A DNA stretch of 46,643 nt from an uncultured Erysipelotrichaceae bacterium (GTDB taxonomy: Bacteria; Bacillota_I; Bacilli_A; Erysipelotrichales; Erysipelotrichaceae), in contig CACXCB010000087.1 of the NCBI GenBank assembly GCA_902766005.1, positions 1 through 46,643 of the forward strand, in the 5' to 3' direction. How positions within the stretch are numbered: the stretch's first letter is position 1; each line of letters starts with the position of its first letter. The position numbers and the translations under genes were made by a program. Positions 9,106-18,975 of this stretch are shown one piece after another. The notes under the pieces are model-generated. The model was given only the letters and a program-made list of their open reading frames with translations. It searched no databases and had not been told where the DNA came from.

Positions 9106-12100
9106 ATGCCAAAGACCCTGTGGAAAAACATTTTGCGCTTAATCAGTGCAACGAAAAGCAGATTTTTCTCATTGACCGCGATAGTCGCGATCGGGGTCGC
9201 TTTTTTTGTTGGTGTTGCAGGGGCATCTCCTGTTATGGGGTACAGCGTAGACAGTTATGATGACCGCACAAACTTAAAGGATATTACGATTTACTCCAAC
9301 TATGGTTTTGATGAGGAAGATCTGGAAGCGATTCGCAATGTAGAAGGTGTGGAAGTTGCCGAGGGTGCATATTTTGCGGATGTATTGGGAAACTATGAAA
9401 ATGCCACCTATATTACCCGTATTCATTCCTATAATGAAAACAATGTCATCAACAGAATCGTTTTAAGAGAAGGAAGGATGCCGCAAAATAAAAATGAAGC
9501 ACTTGCTGAAGCGGGTACGACCCTTCAGCAGGGCTTTCCTATCGGCAGCACAGTTACTTTCTCGTATCCCGAAGGAACAGAAAACGAATCATTGCTGATA
9601 GACGAGATTACGGTTGTAGGAACGATCGATACACCTTTATACCTGAACCAGACGAAAGAAAACAGTACCTTGAGCAACCAGTATATTCGCACCTATCTGT
9701 ATGTACCGGAAGATGCTTTCGACCAGAGCTTTTTTCTGGAAGTCAATGCACTTGTAAAAGGAGGTACAGATCTGTACTCCTTCAGTAAGGAATATCAAAA
9801 ACTCGCTGAAGAAACAAAGGAAGATATTGAAGAACTTGCCGTAACCCAGCAAAATCATCGCGTGGATACCATCAAAGCGGAGGCAATGGAAGATTACAAC
9901 GAAGGACTTCGCCAGTATGAAGACGGAAAGAAGGAATTTGAGGACGGCATACGGGATGGAGAAAAAGAACTGTCTGAAGGACAGGAAGAGCTCGAGGATG
10001 GGGAAAAGCAGCTTTCTGACGCAGAGAAAGCATTGCAGGATGCAAAGAGACTTCTCGAAACATCTGAAGCAGATGCACGAAAGAAATTAAAAGAAGCTGA
10101 AGATGAAATCAATAAAGGCTGGAAGGAGCTGGATACACAGTCCAAAGCTTTTGAAGAGAAGAAGAAAGAGCTTCAAAAGCAGAAACAGGATATCAATGAT
10201 GCCATTCCCCAATTGGAACAGGCAAAGGATGGTTTGAAACAGATTGATGAAGGAATCCGCGAAATCGATCAGGGGCTTGGCCGGCTGAGAGATCCCTATT
10301 TGGAAACTGTGATGCGGCTTTTGGGTAAGATTCCCGAAGAGACAAAGCTGGAAGATATCAAACAGCTGTTCAGTGAAATACTGGATGAAAAAAATGCGCT
10401 TCTGGAACAGTATCCGCAATTATCTGAAATAGATGTTTTAGATATTCTTGATAGGGCAATCAATCATGTTGATACCCTTCATGAAGAAGATGCTTATCTG
10501 CATTCTGAAGCAGTAACGGAAGAAATGGATTATTTGAGAACATTAGATCCCGAAACGCCGATAGACGATGAATCTGTTTCCTCTCTCGCAACAATTCCTT
10601 TTATTGAAGAAAGAATACGGGAATGGCTGCCGGATTTTCAGTTTTCAACAGTCGGAGAATTTCTGGAGACTTATGATACACTTACAAATCTTTTAGATCA
10701 TCTTGAGGAATTTATGCACAGGGAAACCGTGCAGGATCTTTTGTATCTGTACCATGAGACGGATGATGAGACAAAACGAAAGATGATCAATCTGGATTTC
10801 GGCTCTTTTGGTGATCAGCTTGGACAGTTTTCAGAGTTATCCGGCGTAACACCGATTGAAACAATCGGAGATATCATTGAAGCTTATGAAAAGAGCATAT
10901 CCACTCTGGAAGATACGAGAGAAGATTTGGCGGACAAGCGAAAGGAAATCACCGATGCTTTGAAAAAACAGGGTATTGCAGAAGATGGCATTGATGATGC
11001 CATTCAGCAAATGAAGGATGGAATCAAACAGATCGATGAAGGTATTGCGGAAGGCGAGCGATTAATAGAAGAGGGCAGACAAAAACTGCTTGATGCTGAA
11101 AAACAGCTGGAAGATGGAAAGAGACAGCTGGAAGAACAGTTAAGAGAGGCAAGGAAGCAGTATGAAAACGGTGCTGCTGAAATTGCACGCAATAAAGCCA
11201 GACTGCAGGATGCCCGAAGCCAATTGGCAGACGGTTTGAAAGAGCTGGAAGAAGCCAGGGAAAAGGGATTGGAAGAGCTGGAGGAAGCTTGGCAGAAGTT
11301 AGTGGATGCAAAAAAACAGATTGATGATTTAAAAGAAGGAGAATGGACGGTATTGGACCGTAAATCCCATTATGCATCTGTTACGTATGGAAATACGATT
11401 GATCAGATGAAAGCAATCGGCAGAATCTTCCCTGTGTTCTTCATTCTTGTTGCAGCATTGGTGTGTCTTACGACGATGACGAGAATGGTGGATGAACAAA
11501 GAGGGGAAATCGGCATTCTCCGTGCACTCGGTTATTCCCGTCTGCAATGTGCAGGAAAGTATTTAATCTACGCTGCAGCAGCTACTGTATCCGGCACTTT
11601 GATCGGTATTGTGGTCGGTATGCTGACATTCCCGATAATCATTTATGAAACATGGAAGATGATGTATATCCTTCCTGAGATACAGATGATCATTCCGTGG
11701 AATCTGATTCTTCTTTCCTCTGTTTCCTTCCTTTCCGGAATGCTTTTGACGACATGGCTTGCCTGCAGAGCGGATATGAAAGAAGTTCCTTCACAATTGA
11801 TGAGACCAAAGGCACCAAAACTTGGCAAGAGCACATTCCTTGAAAAGATCTCAGTCATCTGGAGCAGGTTGTCCTTTACCTGGAAGGTGACCATGCGCAA
11901 TATCATCCGCTATAAGAGAAGATTCTTTATGACGGTGGCGGGTGTTGCCGGATGTACGGCTTTATTGGTGACAGGATTTGGTATCCGCGATTCCATCAAT
12001 TCAATGGTGGATATACAGTTTTATCAGATTTACCGTTTTGATGGTATGGCGGCTTTTGACAAGAATATTGAAGAGGAAAGAATGGAAGAAATCTCACAGC

Positions 12101-13014
12101 AATTTGCCGAAAAAGCTGAGATTGAAAATACCATGCTTCTTAAAATGTACAGTGCCAAGGCAACCGGTAACAGTGATTTAGAAGATACGGTAACCGTTGA
12201 AACCTATCATGATGCGGGTGATATTCAGCAGGCATATGATCTGCGCACGAGAACCGGGCACGAGCCTTTAAGCTTAAGCGATGAAGGCGCTGTGATTTCT
12301 GAAAAACTGGCAGAACGATTGGAAATCGGTATCGGTGATACCATTCATCTGGAAGGGGAAGACAGCACCTATCGTGATGTACCTGTTATCGGTATTACGG
12401 AAATGTATATCGGTCACTATGCATTTATGACGGAAAAAGGCTATGAATCCATTTATGGCTATATTCCTTCGAGTGTATCCATGTTAGTGAAGATCAATGG
12501 TGATCAGTCAGTCAATCAGAAAATGCAGGCGGAATTGGTTGATACGGATGGTATTGACGGCATAACATTCTATGATGTTACATTGGATAATTTCAATAAT
12601 ATGGTCAAGGGATTAAATGTCATTGTCTGGACACTGATTATCTCTTCTATGTCACTGGCATTTGTGGTATTGGGAAACTTGATTAACGTCAATATTTCTG
12701 AAAGGCAAAGGGAAATTGCTACATTAAAAGTACTTGGTTTCAGAAAAAGGGAAGTCAGATCTTATATTTATAAAGAAAACAATGTGCTCACATTAATAGG
12801 GGCATTTGTGGGTCTTCCCATAGGTACTATTCTGCATCACTATATCATGCGCATGGTCGAGATGGAATATGTCATGTTCGGAAGAGAGGTGTTGCCGATG
12901 AGTTACATCTATTCCATCGCTTTAACCGTTTTCTTCGGCATTCTTGTAGACAGATTTATGGCGAAAAAACTCACCTCGATTCAAATGGTGGAAAGTTTAA
13001 AAAGTGTGGAATAA
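9106..13014 (+). CDS. Large FtsX-like ABC permease with extracytoplasmic coiled coil
   Basis: About 1302 residues. One TM helix near the N-terminus (FFSLTAIVAIGVAFFVG) leads into a very long extracytoplasmic part. This holds two Glu/Lys/Asp-rich heptad blocks (about residues 270-375 and 600-740, with motifs such as EDGKKEFEDG and EDGKRQLEEQ). Three TM helices of the first FtsX/MacB_PCD unit follow near 770-900. A second unit then has one TM, a smaller outer domain, and three TM helices at the C-terminus. This long coiled-coil architecture is common in Bacillota permeases of unknown substrate. The ATG at 9106 follows the ATPase stop by 2 nt; an in-frame GTG at 9097 overlaps it. It forms a two-gene operon with the ATPase. 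Confidence 0.88.
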   Translation: MPKTLWKNILRLISATKSRFFSLTAIVAIGVAFFVGVAGASPVMGYSVDSYDDRTNLKDITIYSNYGFDEEDLEAIRNVEGVEVAEGAYFADVLGNYENATYITRIHSYNENNVINRIVLREGRMPQNKNEALAEAGTTLQQGFPIGSTVTFSYPEGTENESLLIDEITVVGTIDTPLYLNQTKENSTLSNQYIRTYLYVPEDAFDQSFFLEVNALVKGGTDLYSFSKEYQKLAEETKEDIEELAVTQQNHRVDTIKAEAMEDYNEGLRQYEDGKKEFEDGIRDGEKELSEGQEELEDGEKQLSDAEKALQDAKRLLETSEADARKKLKEAEDEINKGWKELDTQSKAFEEKKKELQKQKQDINDAIPQLEQAKDGLKQIDEGIREIDQGLGRLRDPYLETVMRLLGKIPEETKLEDIKQLFSEILDEKNALLEQYPQLSEIDVLDILDRAINHVDTLHEEDAYLHSEAVTEEMDYLRTLDPETPIDDESVSSLATIPFIEERIREWLPDFQFSTVGEFLETYDTLTNLLDHLEEFMHRETVQDLLYLYHETDDETKRKMINLDFGSFGDQLGQFSELSGVTPIETIGDIIEAYEKSISTLEDTREDLADKRKEITDALKKQGIAEDGIDDAIQQMKDGIKQIDEGIAEGERLIEEGRQKLLDAEKQLEDGKRQLEEQLREARKQYENGAAEIARNKARLQDARSQLADGLKELEEAREKGLEELEEAWQKLVDAKKQIDDLKEGEWTVLDRKSHYASVTYGNTIDQMKAIGRIFPVFFILVAALVCLTTMTRMVDEQRGEIGILRALGYSRLQCAGKYLIYAAAATVSGTLIGIVVGMLTFPIIIYETWKMMYILPEIQMIIPWNLILLSSVSFLSGMLLTTWLACRADMKEVPSQLMRPKAPKLGKSTFLEKISVIWSRLSFTWKVTMRNIIRYKRRFFMTVAGVAGCTALLVTGFGIRDSINSMVDIQFYQIYRFDGMAAFDKNIEEERMEEISQQFAEKAEIENTMLLKMYSAKATGNSDLEDTVTVETYHDAGDIQQAYDLRTRTGHEPLSLSDEGAVISEKLAERLEIGIGDTIHLEGEDSTYRDVPVIGITEMYIGHYAFMTEKGYESIYGYIPSSVSMLVKINGDQSVNQKMQAELVDTDGIDGITFYDVTLDNFNNMVKGLNVIVWTLIISSMSLAFVVLGNLINVNISERQREIATLKVLGFRKREVRSYIYKENNVLTLIGAFVGLPIGTILHHYIMRMVEMEYVMFGREVLPMSYIYSIALTVFFGILVDRFMAKKLTSIQMVESLKSVE

Positions 13015-13020
13015 AACCAC

Positions 13021-13049
13021 TTGTCAGAAGATTAACCGCATGTTATTAT
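13021..13049 (+). promoter_or_regulatory. Sigma-A promoter of rpmE
   Basis: TTGTCA, a 17-nt spacer and TATTAT, with TG one base ahead of the -10. This is one of the best promoters in the window, as expected for a ribosomal protein gene. Confidence 0.8.
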
Positions 13050-13062
13050 ATACAAGCACTTT

Positions 13063-13088
13063 CTTTAAGCACGTATAGAGGCTTAAGG
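13063..13088 (+). promoter_or_regulatory. Hairpin in rpmE leader, possible r-protein leader
   Basis: CTTTAAGC pairs with GCTTAAGG (one G-U) around a 10-nt loop, in the 5' UTR just before the AAGGGAG ribosome site. L31 leaders with autoregulatory hairpins are known in Bacillota. Whether this one belongs to that class is inference. Confidence 0.4.
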
Positions 13089-13105
13089 CATGAAGGGAGA
13101 AAAAC

Positions 13106-13309
13106 ATGAAGAAAGATATCCATCCAAAGTATTATCAGTGCAAAGTTACATGCACAAGCTGTGGTTCTGAATTTATGACCGGCTCTACTGTGAAGGAAAT
13201 CAAGGTTGACACATGCTCCAATTGTCATCCATTCTACACAGGCCGTCAGAGATTTGCTCAGGCACAGGGTCGAGTCGAGAAATTTAATAGAAAATATGGA
13301 CTCAAATAA
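13106..13309 (+). CDS. rpmE: 50S ribosomal protein L31
   Basis: 67 residues with the typical start [10 protein letters not shown] and the four cysteines of the zinc-binding (C+) form: CTSCG and [10 protein letters not shown]. It therefore needs zinc, unlike the C- paralog used under zinc starvation. Good Shine-Dalgarno (AAGGGAG). Monocistronic, with its own promoter and terminator. rpmE beside prfA/prmC is a frequent order in Bacillota. Confidence 0.96.
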   Translation: MKKDIHPKYYQCKVTCTSCGSEFMTGSTVKEIKVDTCSNCHPFYTGRQRFAQAQGRVEKFNRKYGLK

Positions 13310-13310
13310 G

Positions 13311-13334
13311 AAGGTTTGGCAACAAACCTTTTTA
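13311..13334 (+). terminator. Intrinsic terminator after rpmE
   Basis: AAGGTTTG / CAAACCTT hairpin with a GCAA tetraloop, then a short T-run. Confidence 0.82.
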
Positions 13335-13389
13335 TATATCCCGATTTTGTGATAAAGTGTATGCATAGAAATTGGGGAGGGACTCACAA

Positions 13390-14499
13390 ATGGAAAACAA
13401 GCCCGTAAAAACAATTGAGATGATTCGTGATGAGTTCCTAAAGAAATATCAAGGCGGCATCAGAATCACACAAAAAGAACTGTTGGAAGAAGCAGAAAAG
13501 AATCATTTGAACGAGACTGAGGAAGAAGATCTTTTTACATGGGCACAAGAAGAAGGCCTTCTTTTACAGGTTGAGGAAGAAGATTTTTTTGAAGATGATG
13601 AAGATGAGGCTGAAGAGGCAGATGATATTGCTGATCCCTTTATTGATTCATCCAAGCGCATTATTCCTTCCGATTCGGTAAAAGTATATTTGAAAGAGAT
13701 CGGTGCCATTCCGTTGTTAACTGCAGAGCAGGAATTGGAAACCGCTAAAAAAGTTGCAGAAGGTGACAAAGCAGCAAAAGATCTTTTAATTTCCAGCAAT
13801 CTGCGCCTGGTTGTTTCCATGGCGAAGGATTATGTCAATCGTGGATTGAGCTTTCAGGATCTGATTCAGGAAGGCAATATCGGCTTGATGCATGCGGTTG
13901 ACAAATATGACTATACAAAGGGATTCCGCTTCAGTACGTATGCAACATGGTGGATCCGTCAGTCACTGACCAGAGCAATTGCCGATCAGTCAAGAGATAT
14001 CCGCATTCCGATTCATATGAATGAACAGATTGTCAGAGTCAAAAAGGCACAACGCATTCTGTTGCAGGAGTTAGGCAGAGATCCGACACCGGAAGAAGTA
14101 GCAAAGAAACTTGATGGGATGACTGCCGAAAAGGTCATGGATATTTTGAAAATAGCCCAGGATCCTGTTTCCCTTGAATCGCCTGCCGGTGATGAAGAAA
14201 ATACGACATTGAGTGATTTTATTCAGGATACCAATGCCATGGATCCGGAACAGTACGCAAACAATGAAGTCATCAAGGAACAGATCGACAAGATGTTAAA
14301 GGAATTGCCTGAGCGCGAAGAAATGATTCTGCGCATGCGTTTCGGCCTTGATGGAACAGGCAAACCGAAAACATTGGAGGAAGTCGGAAAAGAGTGCAAT
14401 GTCACCAGAGAGAGAATCCGTCAGCTGGAATCCAAAGCATTGCGCAGATTGCATTACAATGCTTCCAACAACAAGAAGTATAAAGATTTACGTGACTAA
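13390..14499 (+). CDS. rpoD: RNA polymerase primary sigma factor RpoD/SigA
   Basis: 369 residues. A short N-terminal region 1.1-like domain is followed by a Glu/Asp-rich linker (about 55-80). Region 1.2 begins near 97 ([11 protein letters not shown]). Region 2 (about 135-205) contains '[20 protein letters not shown]' and [11 protein letters not shown] (-10 recognition). Region 4 (about 305-365) contains [18 protein letters not shown] (-35 HTH). The signatures fit the essential housekeeping sigma, which suits the TTGACA/TATAAT promoters seen here. Start at 13390 with GGGGAGGG eight bases upstream; an in-frame TTG at 13372 lies before that ribosome site. rpoD normally follows dnaG, which is not here; instead it leads prfA-prmC-LCP. 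Confidence 0.93.
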   Translation: MENKPVKTIEMIRDEFLKKYQGGIRITQKELLEEAEKNHLNETEEEDLFTWAQEEGLLLQVEEEDFFEDDEDEAEEADDIADPFIDSSKRIIPSDSVKVYLKEIGAIPLLTAEQELETAKKVAEGDKAAKDLLISSNLRLVVSMAKDYVNRGLSFQDLIQEGNIGLMHAVDKYDYTKGFRFSTYATWWIRQSLTRAIADQSRDIRIPIHMNEQIVRVKKAQRILLQELGRDPTPEEVAKKLDGMTAEKVMDILKIAQDPVSLESPAGDEENTTLSDFIQDTNAMDPEQYANNEVIKEQIDKMLKELPEREEMILRMRFGLDGTGKPKTLEEVGKECNVTRERIRQLESKALRRLHYNASNNKKYKDLRD

Positions 14500-14508
14500 G
14501 GAGGGCGA

Positions 14509-15585
14509 ATGGACGCAATACGCAGCAAACTTGCAGAAATAGAAAAACAGTATCAGGACATCAATCATCAGCTGATTCAGGATGATGTTGTATCTGATCC
14601 GATAAAACTCACAAAGCTTTCCAAGGAAGAAGCACGTTTAAAGCAGCCCGTGGATGCCTGGAATGAACTGAAGTCGCTGGATGAAAGAATTTCCCAAGCT
14701 GAGGAAATGCTGAAGGAAAGCGATGAAGAATTAAAGGAAATGGCACGCATGGAGTTAGATGAGTGTGAACCGAAAAGGGAAGCATTGCTTGAAAGGATCC
14801 AGCATCTTCTGATTCCCAGAGACCCCGATGATGATCATGATGTCATCATGGAAATACGCGGCGGTGCCGGTGGCGATGAAGGAAATATCTTTGCGGGAGA
14901 CTTATACCGCATGTATACCAAATATGCAGAATCAAAGGGATGGAAGATTCAGGTGATGGAAGCTTCTCCCAGTGAGGCCGGCGGTTTTTCACAGATTATT
15001 TATTCGGTCAAAGGAACAGATGTGTACAGCTTCCTGAAATTTGAGTCCGGCGTACACCGTGTACAGCGTGTGCCGAAGACCGAAGCACAGGGCAGAATTC
15101 ATACAAGTACAGCTACAGTACTGTGTCAGCCGGAAGCCGAGGCTGCAGATATTGAAATCGATCCGAAAGATCTGACAATTGAAACGCATAGGGCATCGGG
15201 AGCCGGTGGCCAGCATATCAATAAGACAGACAGCGCTGTGCGCATTGTTCATGTGCCTACAGGCATTACCGTCAACTGTCAGGAAGGCCGCTCCCAGATT
15301 GAAAACAGGGAAACGGCAATGCGCCTGATCCGTGCCAGGGTTTACGAAGAATACAAGAGACAAAGAGAAGAAGCTGAAGGAAAAATCAGAAGAGCGAAAA
15401 TCGGTACGGGTGATCGTTCGGAGAAGATCAGAACTTACAATTATCCTCAAAATCGTGTTACAGATCATAGGATTGGTTTGACAATTACACAGCTCGACCG
15501 TATTATGGAAGGCAGGCTTGATGCCGTTATCGACGGATTGCTTGCCGAAGAAGAAAAAAGAAAGCTGGAGGAAACACAACTGTGA
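14509..15585 (+). CDS. prfA: Peptide chain release factor 1
   Basis: 358 residues, standard length. RF1 reads UAA/UAG and triggers peptide release. The peptidyl-transferase motif GAGGQHINKTDSAV (GGQ near residue 233) and the codon-reading P-x-T loop (RVPKTEAQGR, Pro-Lys-Thr) are present. The Shine-Dalgarno AAGGAGGG overlaps the rpoD stop codon, so the genes are translationally linked. The next gene, prmC, methylates the GGQ Gln of this protein and overlaps its stop by 4 nt. Confidence 0.97.
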   Translation: MDAIRSKLAEIEKQYQDINHQLIQDDVVSDPIKLTKLSKEEARLKQPVDAWNELKSLDERISQAEEMLKESDEELKEMARMELDECEPKREALLERIQHLLIPRDPDDDHDVIMEIRGGAGGDEGNIFAGDLYRMYTKYAESKGWKIQVMEASPSEAGGFSQIIYSVKGTDVYSFLKFESGVHRVQRVPKTEAQGRIHTSTATVLCQPEAEAADIEIDPKDLTIETHRASGAGGQHINKTDSAVRIVHVPTGITVNCQEGRSQIENRETAMRLIRARVYEEYKRQREEAEGKIRRAKIGTGDRSEKIRTYNYPQNRVTDHRIGLTITQLDRIMEGRLDAVIDGLLAEEEKRKLEETQL

Positions 15586-16454
15586 CGACTTTCGCTCAGA
15601 GTGTACGTGAGTATGAAAACAGATGCATAGAAAAAGACATACCCGCTGAAACGGTTATGGCTTTTCTTGTGGAATTGAGCCAGAGAGAAAGATACGATCT
15701 GTATGCGAATTTTGACAGTGCCATGCCGGAAGACCTGCAAAGGGAGTTTGATGAGGGTATGGCACGCATTCTGCAAGGTGAACCGATGTCCCATGTTTTG
15801 GGATATTCCTGGTTTTACGGGTATAAAATCCTTGTTAACGGGGATGTGCTGATTCCGCGTTATGAAACAGAGGAATTGTGTGCCGGAATCTTATCACGCA
15901 TGGATGAATTCTTTGGTGATAGGGATGAAATTGTCACTGCAGATATAGGTACCGGTTCCGGTGCGATTGCGATCACACTGAAGAATGAAGAACCGAAGGT
16001 AAAAATGTATGCCACAGATATCAGTGAAGAAGCGTTGGTTGTCGCAAAAAAGAATGCGGAAATCAATGATGCACCGATAACTTTTTTGTGTGGTGATATG
16101 AGTGAACCGATTGAAAAAGAGAATATCAAGCTGGATGTTCTGGTATGCAATCCACCTTATATTCCGCAGGATGAAGTTATGGAAAAATCCGTAACGGATT
16201 TTGAACCGCATGTTGCTTTGTTCGGGGGAGAGGACGGACTCTTCTTCTACAGAAAGATATTTGCACATTGTCACGAAGTTCTGAAAGAGAAAGCATTTAT
16301 GGCTTTTGAAATGGGATGGAACCAGCGGGAAGCAATGACGTCTTTAATAAAAGAATACCTTCCGGAGATGTCTTTTGAAATTGTAAAAGATATCAATGGA
16401 AAGGACAGAATGCTGTATGTATACAGAAATCTGGAAAAGGAGAAAAACATATGA
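15582..16454 (+). CDS. prmC: Release factor glutamine methyltransferase PrmC
   Basis: 290 residues. SAM-dependent N5-glutamine methyltransferase acting on the GGQ motif of RF1/RF2. The N-terminal helical substrate domain is followed by motif I (DIGTGSGAIAI, near 125) and the catalytic NPPYIP (near 189). It starts with GTG inside the prfA stop (GTGA overlap). Its own stop overlaps the next ATG (ATGA), so prfA-prmC-LCP are read as one coupled unit. Confidence 0.95.
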   Translation: MTTFAQSVREYENRCIEKDIPAETVMAFLVELSQRERYDLYANFDSAMPEDLQREFDEGMARILQGEPMSHVLGYSWFYGYKILVNGDVLIPRYETEELCAGILSRMDEFFGDRDEIVTADIGTGSGAIAITLKNEEPKVKMYATDISEEALVVAKKNAEINDAPITFLCGDMSEPIEKENIKLDVLVCNPPYIPQDEVMEKSVTDFEPHVALFGGEDGLFFYRKIFAHCHEVLKEKAFMAFEMGWNQREAMTSLIKEYLPEMSFEIVKDINGKDRMLYVYRNLEKEKNI

Positions 16455-18301
16455 GTCAACAAAAACAGGAAATGAAAAGACATAAGAAACATATTAAAGC
16501 TTCTCTATACTGGTTTGTTTCTTTACTGACAGCCATTCTGTTTCTGGTTGTTTTCTATATCATGCCGATGCTGCCGAACAAATGGGCTTTTGTGGCAGGC
16601 ACTGTATTGCTGTTTCTTCATATTATTACCGGTTATTTTTCCTTTAGAAAAGGAAAAGGGAAACTGGCAATCAAGATTGTCAACCTGCTGATCATCATGG
16701 CATTGCTTGTAGGATCCATCTTATTGCCTAATGTGAAGATGCGCGTATCGGAAGTGATTGAGACAAACACCCCGAAAGAAAATGTCATCAACATGAACTT
16801 ATATGTCATGTCGGACAAATATATCGATGAAAATCCTTCTTTGCATATCAAGTATCCATCACAAAAGGGTGATTCCCTCGAAGAATTACAGCAATATACG
16901 GATTCAACCTTCATCACAACACTGACGATTGATTCTGATTATCAATTGGAAGCATTGGATTTGTTAAGAGAAACAATCGGCAGGGATGATATTGAGCTGT
17001 ATGATGCTGAATCTTTGCAGGAAGCAGGGGAAAAGCTCTATGCAGGTGAAGGTGTCTTGCTGATGAGTGAAGTATATGCTTCCATGCTTCCGGATATGGA
17101 AGGCTTCGAAGACTTTGAAGAAGATACGCGAATCCTTTACACGATTGAAGTCCCTGAAGTTGTCCAGGAAATTAAGAGAACAGACGTTGCTCTGACAACA
17201 CAGCCATTCAGTGTATTCTTTGGCGGTAATGATCAGGAAGGCGAATTGAAACTTTCCGGAAGAACAGACGTCGATATGGTAGTGACAGTCAATCCGAAGA
17301 CACACCAGATTGCGATCTGTTCCATGCCTAGAGACTCTTATGTGCCTAATCCGGCATATGGAAACCGTCCGGACAAATTAACCCATCTTGGTGTTACCGG
17401 TCTCGACAATACCTTAAGAGGGCTTGGAAATGTATTGAATGTGGATATTGACAACTATATCCTGATTAATTTCACAACCTATAAGCAGATCATCGATGCC
17501 ATCGGCGGTGTTGATGTGTATAATCCATATGCATTTGATTATACATGGGATGACTATTCCTATCCGGAGGGTATGATCCATCTGGATGGACAGGCTGCAT
17601 TATATTATGTCCGTGAAAGATATAATCTGCCGGATGGCGACTTTGGCAGAAATATGCACCAGCAGATCGTCATGCGTGCAATTATAGAAAAGGTTGCTTC
17701 GCCTACTGTTATCACAAGATTCAACAGTATTCTGGATGCTTTGGAAGGTACATTCTTAACCAATCTCTCAGATACATCCATCTATTCCTTCTGTCAGATG
17801 CAGCTTAATGAAGGAATCGAGTGGAACATTGTCAATTACCGTTCTCTTGGTGATGTAGGCAATGCGATCTGTGCGGCAGCACCCGGACAGGCACTTTCTG
17901 TTGTCTATCCGTATAAGAATCAGGTTGAATTCATGGCACAGGTTATTCAGGATGTCATTGACGGCAAGATTGTCGAGCAGCAGGAAATGCCTGCAGGCCG
18001 CGGCTACCTTGTGCAGCCTGTCTTGCCGGTAGAGACACCGGAAGCTACTGCTACACCGAAACCGACACCAACCCCGACACCGACTGTTGCACCTACATCT
18101 GTTCCTTCAGAAACAGAGGAACCGGTATATACGGAAGAGCCGGAAGAGACTTATGAACCGGAGCCTACACCAGAACCAACTCCAGAGCCAACCCCGGAAC
18201 CTACGCCGACTCCGGAACCTACACCAGAACCAACTCCGGAGCCAACTCCGGAACCTACGCCAGAACCAACGCCTGCTGAATCAAGTGAAGGCGGAGAATA
18301 A
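16451..18301 (+). CDS. LytR-CpsA-Psr (LCP) family wall polymer ligase
   Basis: 616 residues. Three N-terminal TM helices (about 15-105) anchor an extracytoplasmic LCP domain. That domain has the conserved RTDVDMVVTVN, SMPRDSYV, KLTHLG, IDAIGGVDV and the pyrophosphate-binding YYVRERYN...DGDFGRNMHQQ. LCP enzymes transfer teichoic acids or capsular polymers from undecaprenyl carriers to peptidoglycan. The tail after residue 530 is a low-complexity Pro-Thr-Glu segment, probably wall-spanning. It is coupled to prmC by an ATGA overlap. Three TM helices rather than one is a variant seen in some Bacillota. Confidence 0.92.
   Translation: MSQQKQEMKRHKKHIKASLYWFVSLLTAILFLVVFYIMPMLPNKWAFVAGTVLLFLHIITGYFSFRKGKGKLAIKIVNLLIIMALLVGSILLPNVKMRVSEVIETNTPKENVINMNLYVMSDKYIDENPSLHIKYPSQKGDSLEELQQYTDSTFITTLTIDSDYQLEALDLLRETIGRDDIELYDAESLQEAGEKLYAGEGVLLMSEVYASMLPDMEGFEDFEEDTRILYTIEVPEVVQEIKRTDVALTTQPFSVFFGGNDQEGELKLSGRTDVDMVVTVNPKTHQIAICSMPRDSYVPNPAYGNRPDKLTHLGVTGLDNTLRGLGNVLNVDIDNYILINFTTYKQIIDAIGGVDVYNPYAFDYTWDDYSYPEGMIHLDGQAALYYVRERYNLPDGDFGRNMHQQIVMRAIIEKVASPTVITRFNSILDALEGTFLTNLSDTSIYSFCQMQLNEGIEWNIVNYRSLGDVGNAICAAAPGQALSVVYPYKNQVEFMAQVIQDVIDGKIVEQQEMPAGRGYLVQPVLPVETPEATATPKPTPTPTPTVAPTSVPSETEEPVYTEEPEETYEPEPTPEPTPEPTPEPTPTPEPTPEPTPEPTPEPTPEPTPAESSEGGE
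18155..18274 (+). repeat. In-frame EPTP tandem repeats
   Basis: About ten imperfect 12-bp units encoding Glu-Pro-Thr-Pro at the LCP C-terminus. Codons vary between ACA, ACT, ACC and ACG for Thr, so the repeat is kept at protein level. Length variation between strains is likely. Confidence 0.85.
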
Positions 18302-18307
18302 TATATC

Positions 18308-18337
18308 AATCACAGGGAAAACCTGTGATTTTCTTTT
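18308..18337 (+). terminator. Intrinsic terminator after LCP gene
   Basis: AATCACAGG / CCTGTGATT perfect hairpin, GAAAA loop, then a T-rich tail. Confidence 0.87.
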
Positions 18338-18344
18338 AAAAACA

Positions 18345-18373
18345 TTGACGTCAAAGATAAATAGTCGTTTAAT
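18345..18373 (+). promoter_or_regulatory. Promoter of the ECF transporter operon
   Basis: TTGACG, 17-nt spacer, TTTAAT. The start would be about 20 nt before the ribosome site AAGGGGG. No riboswitch fits in the short leader. Confidence 0.65.
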
Positions 18374-18399
18374 TATCATGTAGTTTTAAGGGGGTATTT

Positions 18400-18960
18400 A
18401 TGAATACTAAGTTTTCTACAAAGACGATTGTCGCTACAGGATTAGGTGCAGCTGTCTTCTTTCTGTTCTTTAATTTTGTAAAGATTCCGTCACCGGTTCC
18501 TGAAACAAACCTACAGATTGCATATGGCATCTCTTGTTTCTTTGCAGCTGTTTTCGGGCCGTTGGCAGGATTCCTGATTGGTTTTGTCGGGCATGCATTA
18601 TCTGACTTTATCTCTTATGGATCACCATGGTGGAGCTGGGTTGTTGCTTCCGGTGTATCTGCACTTGTTGTGGGATTTGTCTCCGGAAAGATTGCACCTG
18701 CAGTTGAAGAAGGAAGATTTTCTAAAAATGAAATCATTACATTCTGTGTAGCAGCTGTTATCGGTAATGCTTTGTCATGGTTATTGGTAGCACCTGTTTT
18801 GGATATTGTGATTTATGCAGAACCTGTTAAGACCGTATTCCTGCAGGGAATTATGGCATTTATCATGGATGCAATTGTATCATGCGTAATCGGTGTGATT
18901 CTCTTGAAAGCATATGCTTCCACCAAAACAAGCCAGGGTTCTTTATCAAAAGATAATTAA
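18400..18960 (+). CDS. ECF transporter S component, UPF0397 type
   Basis: 186-residue hydrophobic protein with five to six TM helices. The stretch FGPLAGFLIGFVGHALSDF followed by YGSPWWSW is the hallmark of the UPF0397 family of ECF substrate-binding proteins. Databases often label the family 'riboflavin-type', but I see no FMN riboswitch upstream, so the substrate is open. The neighbours are a two-cassette ATPase and a T component, which form the energising module, and two SAM hydrolases. That context hints at a nucleoside- or SAM-related solute (inference). Confidence 0.82.
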   Translation: MNTKFSTKTIVATGLGAAVFFLFFNFVKIPSPVPETNLQIAYGISCFFAAVFGPLAGFLIGFVGHALSDFISYGSPWWSWVVASGVSALVVGFVSGKIAPAVEEGRFSKNEIITFCVAAVIGNALSWLLVAPVLDIVIYAEPVKTVFLQGIMAFIMDAIVSCVIGVILLKAYASTKTSQGSLSKDN

Positions 18961-18975
18961 TCAATACGCAATGGG

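Noticed and set aside
9900..11340. Long minus-strand ORFs rich in Ser, Phe and Leu inside the permease gene
   Set aside because: They are antisense shadows of the Glu/Lys-rich coiled-coil codons and have no ribosome sites.
18155..18274. Short regular repeats that could suggest a CRISPR-like array
   Set aside because: The repeats are 12-bp, contiguous, in frame and encode EPTP at the LCP C-terminus; there are no spacers.
18302..18399. Possible riboswitch (FMN or SAM) before the ECF operon
   Set aside because: After the terminator only a promoter and a leader of roughly 20-30 nt remain, too short for either class, and no conserved cores are visible.
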